Below, piece by piece: positions 17,556 to 24,583 of a stretch of 32,236 nt of DNA (the stretch's first letter is position 1; each line of letters begins with the position of its first letter). The stretch is from Alphaproteobacteria bacterium (GTDB lineage Bacteria > Pseudomonadota > Alphaproteobacteria > Bin65). The notes under the pieces are model-generated. The model saw only the letters and a program-made list of their open reading frames with translations. It was not told where the DNA came from and ran no database searches. The DNA is taken from NCBI GenBank assembly GCA_021776685.1, contig JAJFFJ010000097.1, positions 1 to 32,236 of the forward strand, read 5' to 3'. A program made the translations under genes and the position numbers.

Positions 17556-18536
17556 CTATTCGTTCATCGTGACAACAAGTTTGCCCACCGCCTGCCTGCC
17601 CTGCAGCATGCGAAAACCTTCAACGGCCTGATCCAGTGGCAGCTCAGCCTGAATATGCGGCCGGGTCTTGCCTTCCGCAGCCAGCCGCCAGATCGCATCG
17701 AGATTTTCTCGGCCGCGCTCCGGAAATCGGCGGCCATACTCACCTGCGCGGACGCCCATAACGGAAAATCCCTTGATCAGGGCCAGGTTGGTGGGCAGTT
17801 GTGCGAAACGGCCGGACGTGAACCCGATCACCAGGATGCGGCCGTCAAATGCGATGCAGCGGGTGGACTCGTCGAAGATGTCGCCGCCCACGGGATCGAA
17901 AATCACATCTGCGCCCAGCCCGCCAGTCAGGTCCTTCACCGCCTGGCGGAAGCCGTCTTCCAGCACCAGCACATGGTCAGCGCCAAAGCCCCGGATCGCA
18001 TCTGCCTTGGCTGGGTTGGCCGTGGTCCCGATCACCGTTGCCCCCAACGCCCGGGCCACGTCAATCGCCGCCTGGCCCGTTCCGCCGCTGGCGCCATGAA
18101 CCAACAATGTCTCGCCCGCCTGTAAATTGGCACGCCGTACCAGCGACACCCATGCCGTAAGGTAGGCGATCGGATAGGCTGCCGCTTCCGCAAAGGAGTA
18201 GATCTCAGGCTTTGGTCGAAGATTTTCGGCAGGCACCGCGGCGAATTCGGCCAGCGCGCCGGGGCGCACCGTCCCGGCGACGGCATAGCCTTTCCTAAAC
18301 CCTGACACCTCCGGTCCGAGTTCGACCACCTCCCCGGCCAGATCCATACCCGGCACAAACGGGAGTGGCGGTTTGTGTTGATACAGCCCCTGGCACATCA
18401 GGGTATCGGGATAGTTGAGACCTGCCGCGCGGACCCGCACCAGCACTTCACCTGTCCCCGGCGCAGGCAGGGGCACATCACCAATCCCGACGCCTGAAAA
18501 ATCCTCGGAGAGCGTGTGGCAGATGACCGCTTTCAT
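17556..18536 (-). CDS. Zinc-independent NADPH:quinone oxidoreductase-like protein (MDR superfamily)
   Basis: The protein (326 residues) has a GroES-like N-terminal domain (GEVLVRVRAAGLNYPDTLMCQG) and a Rossmann domain with HGASGGTGQAAIDVARALGA. The catalytic zinc ligands of alcohol dehydrogenases are missing, placing it with quinone oxidoreductases and enoyl reductases of the Qor/ETR type. It probably reduces a quinone or an activated double bond with NADPH. ATG 18536 begins the standard MKAVICH start; the frame is open to 18788, but that part overlaps the DUF2182 gene and has no family character. It starts 8 bases after DUF2182. Confidence 0.9.
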   Translation of the reverse strand: MKAVICHTLSEDFSGVGIGDVPLPAPGTGEVLVRVRAAGLNYPDTLMCQGLYQHKPPLPFVPGMDLAGEVVELGPEVSGFRKGYAVAGTVRPGALAEFAAVPAENLRPKPEIYSFAEAAAYPIAYLTAWVSLVRRANLQAGETLLVHGASGGTGQAAIDVARALGATVIGTTANPAKADAIRGFGADHVLVLEDGFRQAVKDLTGGLGADVIFDPVGGDIFDESTRCIAFDGRILVIGFTSGRFAQLPTNLALIKGFSVMGVRAGEYGRRFPERGRENLDAIWRLAAEGKTRPHIQAELPLDQAVEGFRMLQGRQAVGKLVVTMNE

Positions 18537-18544
18537 CACGCCCG

Positions 18545-19327
18545 CTACAGCCAACCGGCGGCGAAGCAGACCGCCACGGCGACAAGGCCTGCGCCAATCA
18601 CATGCCGCCAGACCCGTGGCCACGGCAGCAACTTCTCGACAGTCACCAGAACCGCCACCGCCGCGACCCACCGGAGATCCATCACGGCGACTGCAAACAA
18701 GAGCCCCATCAGCGCCGCGCAGCAACCGATGCAGAAAAGCCCGTGGCGAAGGCCCATGCCGATGGCGCCGCCCGGTCCGTCGCGCCATTCAGTCAGCACG
18801 AAGCCAACCGGGGTGCGGCATCGGTTCAGGCACACCTCCTTCAGCGGCGTCCATTGATAGATCCCGGCGGCGGCGAACAGCACCGCGGAGAGAATAGGCG
18901 AAGCCGATTTCATCATCGGTGTAAGCAACCCGGATGCCTCAAGCGCCCAGTGGAGGCTGGTCGCGGCAAGGCTGAACAGGGACCAGGCGAGGAGATAGCC
19001 GAGCAGGAAAACACCGGTCCGTACATGGGGATTGCCCGCGGCCCGGCGGTGCTTGTTGATCGTCGCAAATGCTGCGATCATCGGACTGGTCGCCGGCACC
19101 ATCATCGCTGCCATCATCACCGCCCACATGAGATAGACCAGCACCCCGTCAGTGAGCGTCCAGGCGCCAGGCATCCTCATCGCGCCAGCGCCGCCCATCT
19201 CCATCATGGCCGCCGCTTGCCACGCCATTACCACCCAGGCGAGCCCACAGACCGCCAGCAGGCCGAGGCCGATCACCCAGCGGTCGCGAACCGTCAGGCC
19301 AGCCTGGAATTCCCGGGGGAGATGCAT
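18545..19327 (-). CDS. DUF2182 membrane protein
   Basis: A 260-residue protein with about six to seven hydrophobic helices. WAVMMAAMMVPA is the family landmark, followed by YQWTPLKEVCLNRCRTP and GLFCIGCCAALMGL, which place paired cysteines and Met-rich helices in the membrane. DUF2182 genes commonly stand next to DUF1326 genes, as here (5 bases after DUF1326). The function is not established. Cys and Met richness suggests metal handling, which is only inference. It sits in the middle of a run of catabolic genes. Confidence 0.88.
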   Translation of the reverse strand: MHLPREFQAGLTVRDRWVIGLGLLAVCGLAWVVMAWQAAAMMEMGGAGAMRMPGAWTLTDGVLVYLMWAVMMAAMMVPATSPMIAAFATINKHRRAAGNPHVRTGVFLLGYLLAWSLFSLAATSLHWALEASGLLTPMMKSASPILSAVLFAAAGIYQWTPLKEVCLNRCRTPVGFVLTEWRDGPGGAIGMGLRHGLFCIGCCAALMGLLFAVAVMDLRWVAAVAVLVTVEKLLPWPRVWRHVIGAGLVAVAVCFAAGWL

Positions 19328-19332
19328 GGACC

Positions 19333-20022
19333 CTAGTCGAGCGGCTTGCGCCAGGTGAAGGCGTCCGGCCCGGTCATGTCAAAGGGGATCCACTTCGCCG
19401 ACCGCTCAGACCAGTCCCATTTGCGGCCGAAAGCGCCCGTGACGACGTTCTTGAAGGCGCGGCCCAGGGTAACGAAACCCGGCGTCACCTCCGGACGAGG
19501 CGCATTGTAGATGCGGCAGGTGTCGCCCTCCGGTACCATGAACTTGCGGTGCGGACCGCCCAGCCCTTCGACCAGACCCGGCACCTCCACTTTCCATTCT
19601 TCGTCGTCCAGGCTGACCTTCATGGGGACGAACTCGACCCCATCAACACTGATGGTCAGGTCCGCCCAGGCTGCAAATGCACCACCGGCCTCGCCCAGAA
19701 AGATGGTTTTGAGCGCTTCGCGCTGTTCCGGGCTCGCGCGGTCGTCGATCAGGAATCCAAATTCACGGTTCTTCTCAAAGACGCTGCCCTCGAAATGAAT
19801 GATCAGCACCACTGCCAAACCGCCATCGAGCAACACGTCCCCATAGTTGCCGTCGCGGATCAGCCAGGTGAGTACGCCCTCGCAATAGCCATGGGTCGGC
19901 TCGGAGCCAAAGATACAGGGGCAGCCAATGGCGCAGTTGCAGAGATCCCACCAGTCGCCCTGAATGCGCCACTGAGTATCTTGGGTGCCTTGGGGGTCTG
20001 TTCCTGCAGTTTCGGTTGCCAT
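19333..20022 (-). CDS. DUF1326 protein
   Basis: The protein (229 residues) has the family hallmark WDLCNCAIGCPCIFG near residues 26-40, a CXC...CPC cluster that could bind a metal or cluster, and a later HGYCEG. The rest is a beta-rich domain. GGAGG precedes ATG 20022. It pairs with the DUF2182 membrane protein 5 bases downstream, a recurrent neighbourhood, so the two probably work together. There is no signal peptide. Metal binding is inferred from the cysteines. Confidence 0.9.
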   Translation of the reverse strand: MATETAGTDPQGTQDTQWRIQGDWWDLCNCAIGCPCIFGSEPTHGYCEGVLTWLIRDGNYGDVLLDGGLAVVLIIHFEGSVFEKNREFGFLIDDRASPEQREALKTIFLGEAGGAFAAWADLTISVDGVEFVPMKVSLDDEEWKVEVPGLVEGLGGPHRKFMVPEGDTCRIYNAPRPEVTPGFVTLGRAFKNVVTGAFGRKWDWSERSAKWIPFDMTGPDAFTWRKPLD

Positions 20023-20033
20023 TTGTGCCTCCT

Positions 20034-20903
20034 TCAGGCGCGCATGCGCTCCAGCTCCGGCAGCAGATAGGTGCGGAAGAGCGCGTAGTTTTCGATCATC
20101 GGAAAGTGGCCAATTCCTTCCATCAAGACGAAGCGCGAGCCTGGGATCGCATCGGCGGCCGCTTTGGTCATCTCCGGCGTCGCGGAATAGTCATATTCGC
20201 CACTCAGGAGTGAGACCTTGCAGCGGTTGGTATCGATCGCCGTGATCTCTTCCCGCGTGTCATTGTCCTCGCAATAGTACCAGACATCACCCTTGTAGAC
20301 CCCTGGGCCGGACTGGCTGTAGTACCACCAGTTCTCGCGACGGCTCTCCTCCGGCGACATCGGGCCATTGAGACCGTAGGTGTAGCTGGCCGCCAGCTCG
20401 CCGCCGTGGATCGCCGGATGATGCAGGAAGTCATTGTCGCGTCCGCCGGCAACAGCGGCGGCTTCCAGCCCTACGATGCCGGTAATCTCTTGCTGAAAGA
20501 CCGCGGCCACCTTGAGCACGATGGCGCCACCCATGGAGCAGCCCATGACCACGGGGCGTTCCAACCCCAGCGCCCGCCAGAATTCGCGGATCAGCGCCAG
20601 ATACCGCGCCTCGGTCAGCTGGTATTTGCCCATCCACCAGTTATCAGGCGGGTTCGAACGACCGTGATAGGGCAGGTCGAAGGCAATGACGCGGAAATTG
20701 GCCGTCACCTCCGGGTCATTCAGGAGATGGCGGAACTGGCGGCTGTCTGTGCCGGCGGTGTGCAGGCAGATCAGTGGCACACCACCACCGCCCTCTGGCC
20801 CCGCCTCCTCATAAAAGATGCGGAAGGTTTCGCCGTCCGCCGTCACATTGACGTAGCGGCCAACGATAGGCTCGTGATTGTCCGGGAGACTGGCGTCAGG
20901 CAT
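20034..20903 (-). CDS. Alpha/beta hydrolase
   Basis: The 289-residue alpha/beta hydrolase has a full triad: nucleophile Ser123 in GCSMGG, Asp238 in SGEYDYS and His266 in GIGHFP. The oxyanion region is LHTAG near residues 48-51. Length and layout fit meta-cleavage product hydrolases, haloperoxidase-like proteins and ester or lactone hydrolases; the first would suit the surrounding pathway. It overlaps the upstream SCP2-like gene by 8 bases and precedes DUF1326 by 11 bases, so it lies inside one operon. Confidence 0.92.
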   Translation of the reverse strand: MPDASLPDNHEPIVGRYVNVTADGETFRIFYEEAGPEGGGGVPLICLHTAGTDSRQFRHLLNDPEVTANFRVIAFDLPYHGRSNPPDNWWMGKYQLTEARYLALIREFWRALGLERPVVMGCSMGGAIVLKVAAVFQQEITGIVGLEAAAVAGGRDNDFLHHPAIHGGELAASYTYGLNGPMSPEESRRENWWYYSQSGPGVYKGDVWYYCEDNDTREEITAIDTNRCKVSLLSGEYDYSATPEMTKAAADAIPGSRFVLMEGIGHFPMIENYALFRTYLLPELERMRA

Positions 20904-21294
20904 TTACGGGCTCCATCGATCCGAGAATATTCATCATCCGGTGCAGTGCCCGGGCATTCTGCATGGCAGCGAGTGAGTTTCCGTCGAGCTCGAACTCAGG
21001 CACGCGCATCAGCATAGCAAAGAAGTCGTGGTAGAGCGGCGGAGAGGTCGGGCTCAAGAATTTGTCCCAGACGCTCATGGGCGCGCGCAGGCAGAAACTG
21101 GCAGGCGCATCGAAGTTGGGCGCATGGACCACCTCCTCGATCCGCCCCTCGCGGACCCGCAACAGATAGTCCTCGCCCTCGAAAGACACCTTGAAGTCGG
21201 TGGTGAACCAGTCGCCGATCACCTTCATTTCAGGGTCGGCATTGACGGCCTTTTGATACACCGCCATCCAGTCTGGATTTGGTTTATTGGTCAT
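20896..21294 (-). CDS. SCP2-like (sterol carrier-type) domain protein
   Basis: A 132-residue single-domain protein. DWFTTDFKVSFEGEDYLLRVREGRIEEV reads as the beta-sheet part of an SCP2-type lipid-binding fold, and the C-terminal half is helical. Its 3' end overlaps the hydrolase gene by 8 bases. It may bind a hydrophobic pathway compound. The family call is by general resemblance and could be wrong; a neutral label would be small hypothetical protein of the hydrolase operon. Confidence 0.6.
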   Translation of the reverse strand: MTNKPNPDWMAVYQKAVNADPEMKVIGDWFTTDFKVSFEGEDYLLRVREGRIEEVVHAPNFDAPASFCLRAPMSVWDKFLSPTSPPLYHDFFAMLMRVPEFELDGNSLAAMQNARALHRMMNILGSMEPVNA

Positions 21295-21326
21295 GCGCCC
21301 TCCCCAGGCACCGTTATTGGTGACGC

Positions 21327-21920
21327 CTAAGCGTCGGTCTTCTCCACCCCTGCCTCAAAGCTGAAGCCGATATCGCGGAAACGGTCGACCATCTGGTCGC
21401 CGAACTCTTCGCGCACCCGGTCAGCTTCGTCGGGAGTGAATTCCACGTCGTTGAAATCGTCTTCCGTGCCGCCGGTTATCAGCACCAGCAACCGGGCGGT
21501 TTTGTCGGAAACATTCTCGAAATTGCGCACCACGCTCCGGGGCACGGAAATCATGTCGTAGGGTTCGAGGAAGATCTCATGTTCGCCCTGGTCGCCCCAG
21601 CGAATGCGGAACCGGCCGTCGAGGCACAGGAATGTTTCATTGGTATGATGATGGGCGTGCAGCATGGGGCTGTCGCCGGGTGGACATTCGGCAATGATGA
21701 CCGAGAGCTTGTCGTCTGTGATCACCGCCGGGCCCTGGGCCATGGGGCCGCCCTGCTTCTCCGGCGACATGAGCAGATACAGCGTCCGCGCCGTCATCAT
21801 CTCATAGGCTTCTTTGGGCAGGTCTGCGTTTTCCGCATGCTGGTCGGATTGGGGCCTGAGATCGCCAAAGCGGGCGATGCGCCCCTCCATCTCCTCGGGT
21901 GTCACCTGAATGGTTTTCAT
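21327..21920 (-). CDS. Cupin-domain protein
   Basis: The protein (197 residues) has cupin motif 1 as HAHHHTNETF (His88, His90 and Glu95 as metal ligands, with extra His91 and His92) and motif 2 as PRSVVRNFENV, where the usual fourth ligand His is Asn133. A weakened metal site or a different ligand is possible. Cupins of this size include dioxygenases and isomerases of ring-cleavage pathways as well as non-catalytic binding proteins. ATG 21920 has GGGAGG 7 bases upstream. It is the first gene of the seven-gene minus-strand run, so its upstream region should hold the operon promoter. Confidence 0.88.
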   Translation of the reverse strand: MKTIQVTPEEMEGRIARFGDLRPQSDQHAENADLPKEAYEMMTARTLYLLMSPEKQGGPMAQGPAVITDDKLSVIIAECPPGDSPMLHAHHHTNETFLCLDGRFRIRWGDQGEHEIFLEPYDMISVPRSVVRNFENVSDKTARLLVLITGGTEDDFNDVEFTPDEADRVREEFGDQMVDRFRDIGFSFEAGVEKTDA

Positions 21921-22142
21921 CGCGATACCTCCCTGCGCCACGCCCGGCATGGCAGCGGTTTTCTATAGCTCAATCGGTTTTTGAAGGACAGTGGGAGAAA
22001 GGCAGTCATGAGCGCAAAACCCGCGTCGGCACCATAGCCACAAGGTACCTGCCAGCAGCGGTCCCGCTACGTTAGCCACATACAAAAATGCCTGTTCCCG
22101 CGCCACGTTTATGGCCTTACACGGGATTTGGCAGACGGTTTG

Positions 22143-22937
22143 CTAAGTTGGGATTTTCAACACCGTGCCAATAGCCACATTGCCTGGATCAGCCACGCTG
22201 TTCAACGCAATCAATCGGTCGAGACTGACATCGTGCTTTCGGGCAATAGCCCAAAGCGTATCCCCTCGTTTAATTGTGTGGGTTTTTTGCGGTTTGTCGC
22301 CAAGGATGTCACTGAAGATGCCGGGAATCGATGGCACATCGATCTCTGCATCACTTGCGTCGATCGACTCAAGATCACGTTCTTTCCACTCTGCGACAGC
22401 CTGAATCAGTGGGCCTTTTTCTAGATCGCCTGGACAGGCAGTCGCCTGCCCTTCTTTGTGGAACATGATCGCGTCATGATCGAGTTTGGCTCGTTCTTGA
22501 AACGCAGCAATCTGCCGGACCAAGCTTTGATACTGCGCATCCGGCATGGGATATTCCTTGCCGCGGCGGAAATCGCCAACGCATTCGGTCATGAAGGAGC
22601 CCGTGTTCCAGCCTGTGATCCCGGCAGGAATACGGTTCCAGGAACGGCATAGACCGATCAACCCATCCGGCATCGTAACCGTCTGCATGCCTCCATCGCT
22701 CCAACCTCGGCCCCCCTGGCTCTTCGGGCGGGTATGGAAAATCCAAATTCCAGTGGTGACTTCCAATGCTGCCTTTTTTGCGTCGCCGCTATGCCTTTTC
22801 ACAACTCTCTTCCAATCGGCGCGTGTCGGACTCGCGGTGTGGTGGACTTGGAACCGCTTCAATTGCCGGGTGAATTTGAAAGAATTCATCTCCTTTTCAA
22901 ACTGATCCGGCGTAAGAACACGAGTTGGCTTGGGCAT
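22143..22937 (-). CDS. N-acetylmuramoyl-L-alanine amidase (PGRP/amidase_2-like) with C-terminal LysM
   Basis: The protein (264 residues) has an amidase_2 zinc site with His32 or His33 in VHHTASP, His160 in MFHKEG and Cys168 in TACPGD. A single LysM repeat covers about residues 219-264 (HTIKRGDTLWAIARKH...LKIPT). This architecture cleaves the amide between muramic acid and L-Ala in peptidoglycan. No signal peptide or membrane segment is present, unlike housekeeping amidases and like phage endolysins or secreted effectors. Base composition is more AT-rich than in its neighbours, which hints at transfer. No holin, spanin or phage gene is nearby. Confidence 0.85.
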   Translation of the reverse strand: MPKPTRVLTPDQFEKEMNSFKFTRQLKRFQVHHTASPTRADWKRVVKRHSGDAKKAALEVTTGIWIFHTRPKSQGGRGWSDGGMQTVTMPDGLIGLCRSWNRIPAGITGWNTGSFMTECVGDFRRGKEYPMPDAQYQSLVRQIAAFQERAKLDHDAIMFHKEGQATACPGDLEKGPLIQAVAEWKERDLESIDASDAEIDVPSIPGIFSDILGDKPQKTHTIKRGDTLWAIARKHDVSLDRLIALNSVADPGNVAIGTVLKIPT

Positions 22938-23041
22938 TTTTTAGACCTCCCGATTTTACCATTGCGGGAATACCATATCAGATATTCGCTCGGTGGTGAA
23001 TAAAGCGGACTATCCAAGGCGGAAAAACGCCCGGTCGAAGG

Positions 23042-23097
23042 CTCCTGACAGGAGGGTGTCAGGAGGGGTGTGAGAGGATGCCCATGTTCCACACCCC
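23042..23097 (+). other. Two consecutive perfect hairpins in the leader of the VOC gene at 23123
   Basis: Hairpin 1 pairs CTCCTGACA (23042-23050) with TGTCAGGAG (23057-23065) around a 6-base loop. Hairpin 2 pairs GGGGTGTG (23065-23072) with CACACCCC (23090-23097) around a 17-base loop, sharing one G with the first. They lie 26-81 bases before the start codon. No U-tract follows, so a simple terminator is unlikely; a structured leader or protein-binding site is possible. Confidence 0.6.
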
Positions 23098-23122
23098 AAC
23101 TTCTAATCCTGGAGATTGAAGA

Positions 23123-23494
23123 ATGAGCTTCAAACCCGAGCATTTCACGGTCTGGGCCGAGATTCCGGTGATCGATATCGACCGCGCGATTGCCTTCTAC
23201 AACACGGTCTTCAATACTGACATGACGAAAGACGACAGCGGACCCAATCCTATGGCCATGTTCCCCACGGACAACGGCACCGGCGTCGCCGGCCACATCT
23301 ATCCGGGCACGCCCGCGGCGGAAGGCACGGGACCGACGATCCATTTCTCCATCCCGGACACGCTTGAGGAGACCACTGCGCGGGTTAAATCAGCGGGCGG
23401 CAAAGTGTTGTCGGAGGCGTTCGAAATTCCGGGTGGCAAATTCATTTATTGCCAGGACCCGGACGGCAATTCGATCAGCCTGTTCGCGCGCTAG
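23123..23494 (+). CDS. Short VOC protein without the usual metal-ligand Glu
   Basis: A 123-residue single VOC unit: EIPVIDIDRAIAFYNTVF starts it and YCQDPDGNSISLFAR ends it. The C-terminal ligand position, normally Glu, reads Ser or Leu (NSISLF), and the N-terminal position is not His, so it is unlikely to be a metalloenzyme of the glyoxalase type. It resembles PhnB/Cfp30B-like binding proteins. It lies 18 bases before the YafY-type regulator and probably shares its transcript, so it may be a ligand-binding or resistance-type partner. Two hairpins lie in its leader. Confidence 0.87.
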   Translation: MSFKPEHFTVWAEIPVIDIDRAIAFYNTVFNTDMTKDDSGPNPMAMFPTDNGTGVAGHIYPGTPAAEGTGPTIHFSIPDTLEETTARVKSAGGKVLSEAFEIPGGKFIYCQDPDGNSISLFAR

Positions 23495-23512
23495 GACCGC
23501 GCAGGATCGCCC

Positions 23513-24205
23513 ATGAGACGCGCCGACCGCCTGTTCCAGATCGTTCAGCATCTGCGCGGCGGCCGGCTCGTCACGGCGGCGAAACTGGCCGATTGGCTGG
23601 AGGTCTCCGAGCGCACCATCTATCGCGACATCGCGGACCTTCAGTCCACCGGCGTGCCCATCGATGGCGAGGCCGGTGTGGGCTATGTGATGCGCGCCGG
23701 ATTCGACCTGCCCCCGCTCATGTTCACCAGAGATGAAATCGTGGCTTTGGTTGCCGGCGCCAGGCTGGTTCGCGCCTGGGGCGGCGCGACCATGGCGCGG
23801 GCCGCGGAAGAGGCGCTGATCAAGATCGAGGCGGTGTTGCCGGAAGGCGAACGGGATCGCCCCGGCCAAGTGGAAATCCATGCATTCGGACTGGAGATGA
23901 CGCCGGAAGTGCGTGCCCGCATCGATGATATAGAAGAAGCGGTTGTCGACCGGCGCCGCCTGGTGCTCAGCTATGCCGATGCGGAAGGGCAGGAGACTGA
24001 ACGCACCGTGCGGCCCCTCGGCTTGTGGTTCTGGGGCAAGGTCTGGACCCACGTGGCCTGGTGCGAGCTGCGCAACGATTTTCGCATGTTCCGCGTCGAC
24101 CGAATTCGTGAAATGTCGGATACCGGGGAACGCTTCCGGCCCGAATCAGGCAAGACCCTCACGGATTTCTACCGCCAGATGGAAGAGCATGGTGACCGAC
24201 CATGA
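23513..24205 (+). CDS. YafY-type transcriptional regulator (HTH_11 plus WYL domain)
   Basis: The 230-residue protein begins with a winged helix (MRRADRLFQIVQHLRGG... through VSERTIYRDIADLQSTGVPI) and continues with a WYL-type ligand domain (RRLVLSYADAEGQETERTVRPLGLWFWGKVWTHVAWCELRNDFRMFRVDRI). WYL regulators sense small molecules or nucleic acids and often act on neighbouring genes. It ends in an ATGA overlap with the YjbR-like gene, and the VOC gene lies 18 bases upstream, forming a three-gene unit commonly seen in this order. Confidence 0.92.
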   Translation: MRRADRLFQIVQHLRGGRLVTAAKLADWLEVSERTIYRDIADLQSTGVPIDGEAGVGYVMRAGFDLPPLMFTRDEIVALVAGARLVRAWGGATMARAAEEALIKIEAVLPEGERDRPGQVEIHAFGLEMTPEVRARIDDIEEAVVDRRRLVLSYADAEGQETERTVRPLGLWFWGKVWTHVAWCELRNDFRMFRVDRIREMSDTGERFRPESGKTLTDFYRQMEEHGDRP

Positions 24206-24570
24206 CCTATGACGAATTCAATACATTTTGCGAAACCCTCCCGGCCACATCCCACTTAATCCAATGGGGCGGCAGCCATGTGTGGAAGGTCGGCGCCAAG
24301 GTCTTTGCAATTGGCGGCTGGGATGATGGCACCGGCTCGCCCTGTGTCACCTTCAAGGTGTCAGAACTGGCCTATGATATCCTGCGCGAACAGCCCGGTT
24401 GCCGGCCCGCCCCCTATCTTGCCTCCCGCGGCATGAAATGGATCCAGCGCACGGACAGCACGACCCTGTCCGACAACGATCTCTGCGACTACCTGCGGGA
24501 ATCCCATCGCATTGTCTCGCTCGGCCTGCCGAAGAAGGCCCAAAAAGCGCTGGGGCTAAATCAGGACTAG
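24202..24570 (+). CDS. MmcQ/YjbR family protein
   Basis: A 122-residue CyaY-like fold protein: MTYDEFNTFCETLPATSH, WKVGAKVFAIGGW and ASRGMKWIQ are the family landmarks. YjbR proteins are sometimes called DNA-binding, but the function is not settled. It is translationally coupled to the YafY-type regulator by an ATGA overlap. Its stop is 13 bases from that of the convergent LDI-like gene. Confidence 0.9.
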   Translation: MTYDEFNTFCETLPATSHLIQWGGSHVWKVGAKVFAIGGWDDGTGSPCVTFKVSELAYDILREQPGCRPAPYLASRGMKWIQRTDSTTLSDNDLCDYLRESHRIVSLGLPKKAQKALGLNQD

Positions 24571-24583
24571 CAGGATTGGCGGA

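Noticed and set aside
21974-22142. Minus-strand open stretch reading ARE QAFLYVANVAGPLLAG, which looks slightly like a transporter fragment
   Set aside because: It is short, has no start with a ribosome site, is bounded by stops and lacks any further matching segment. I cannot support a pseudogene call.
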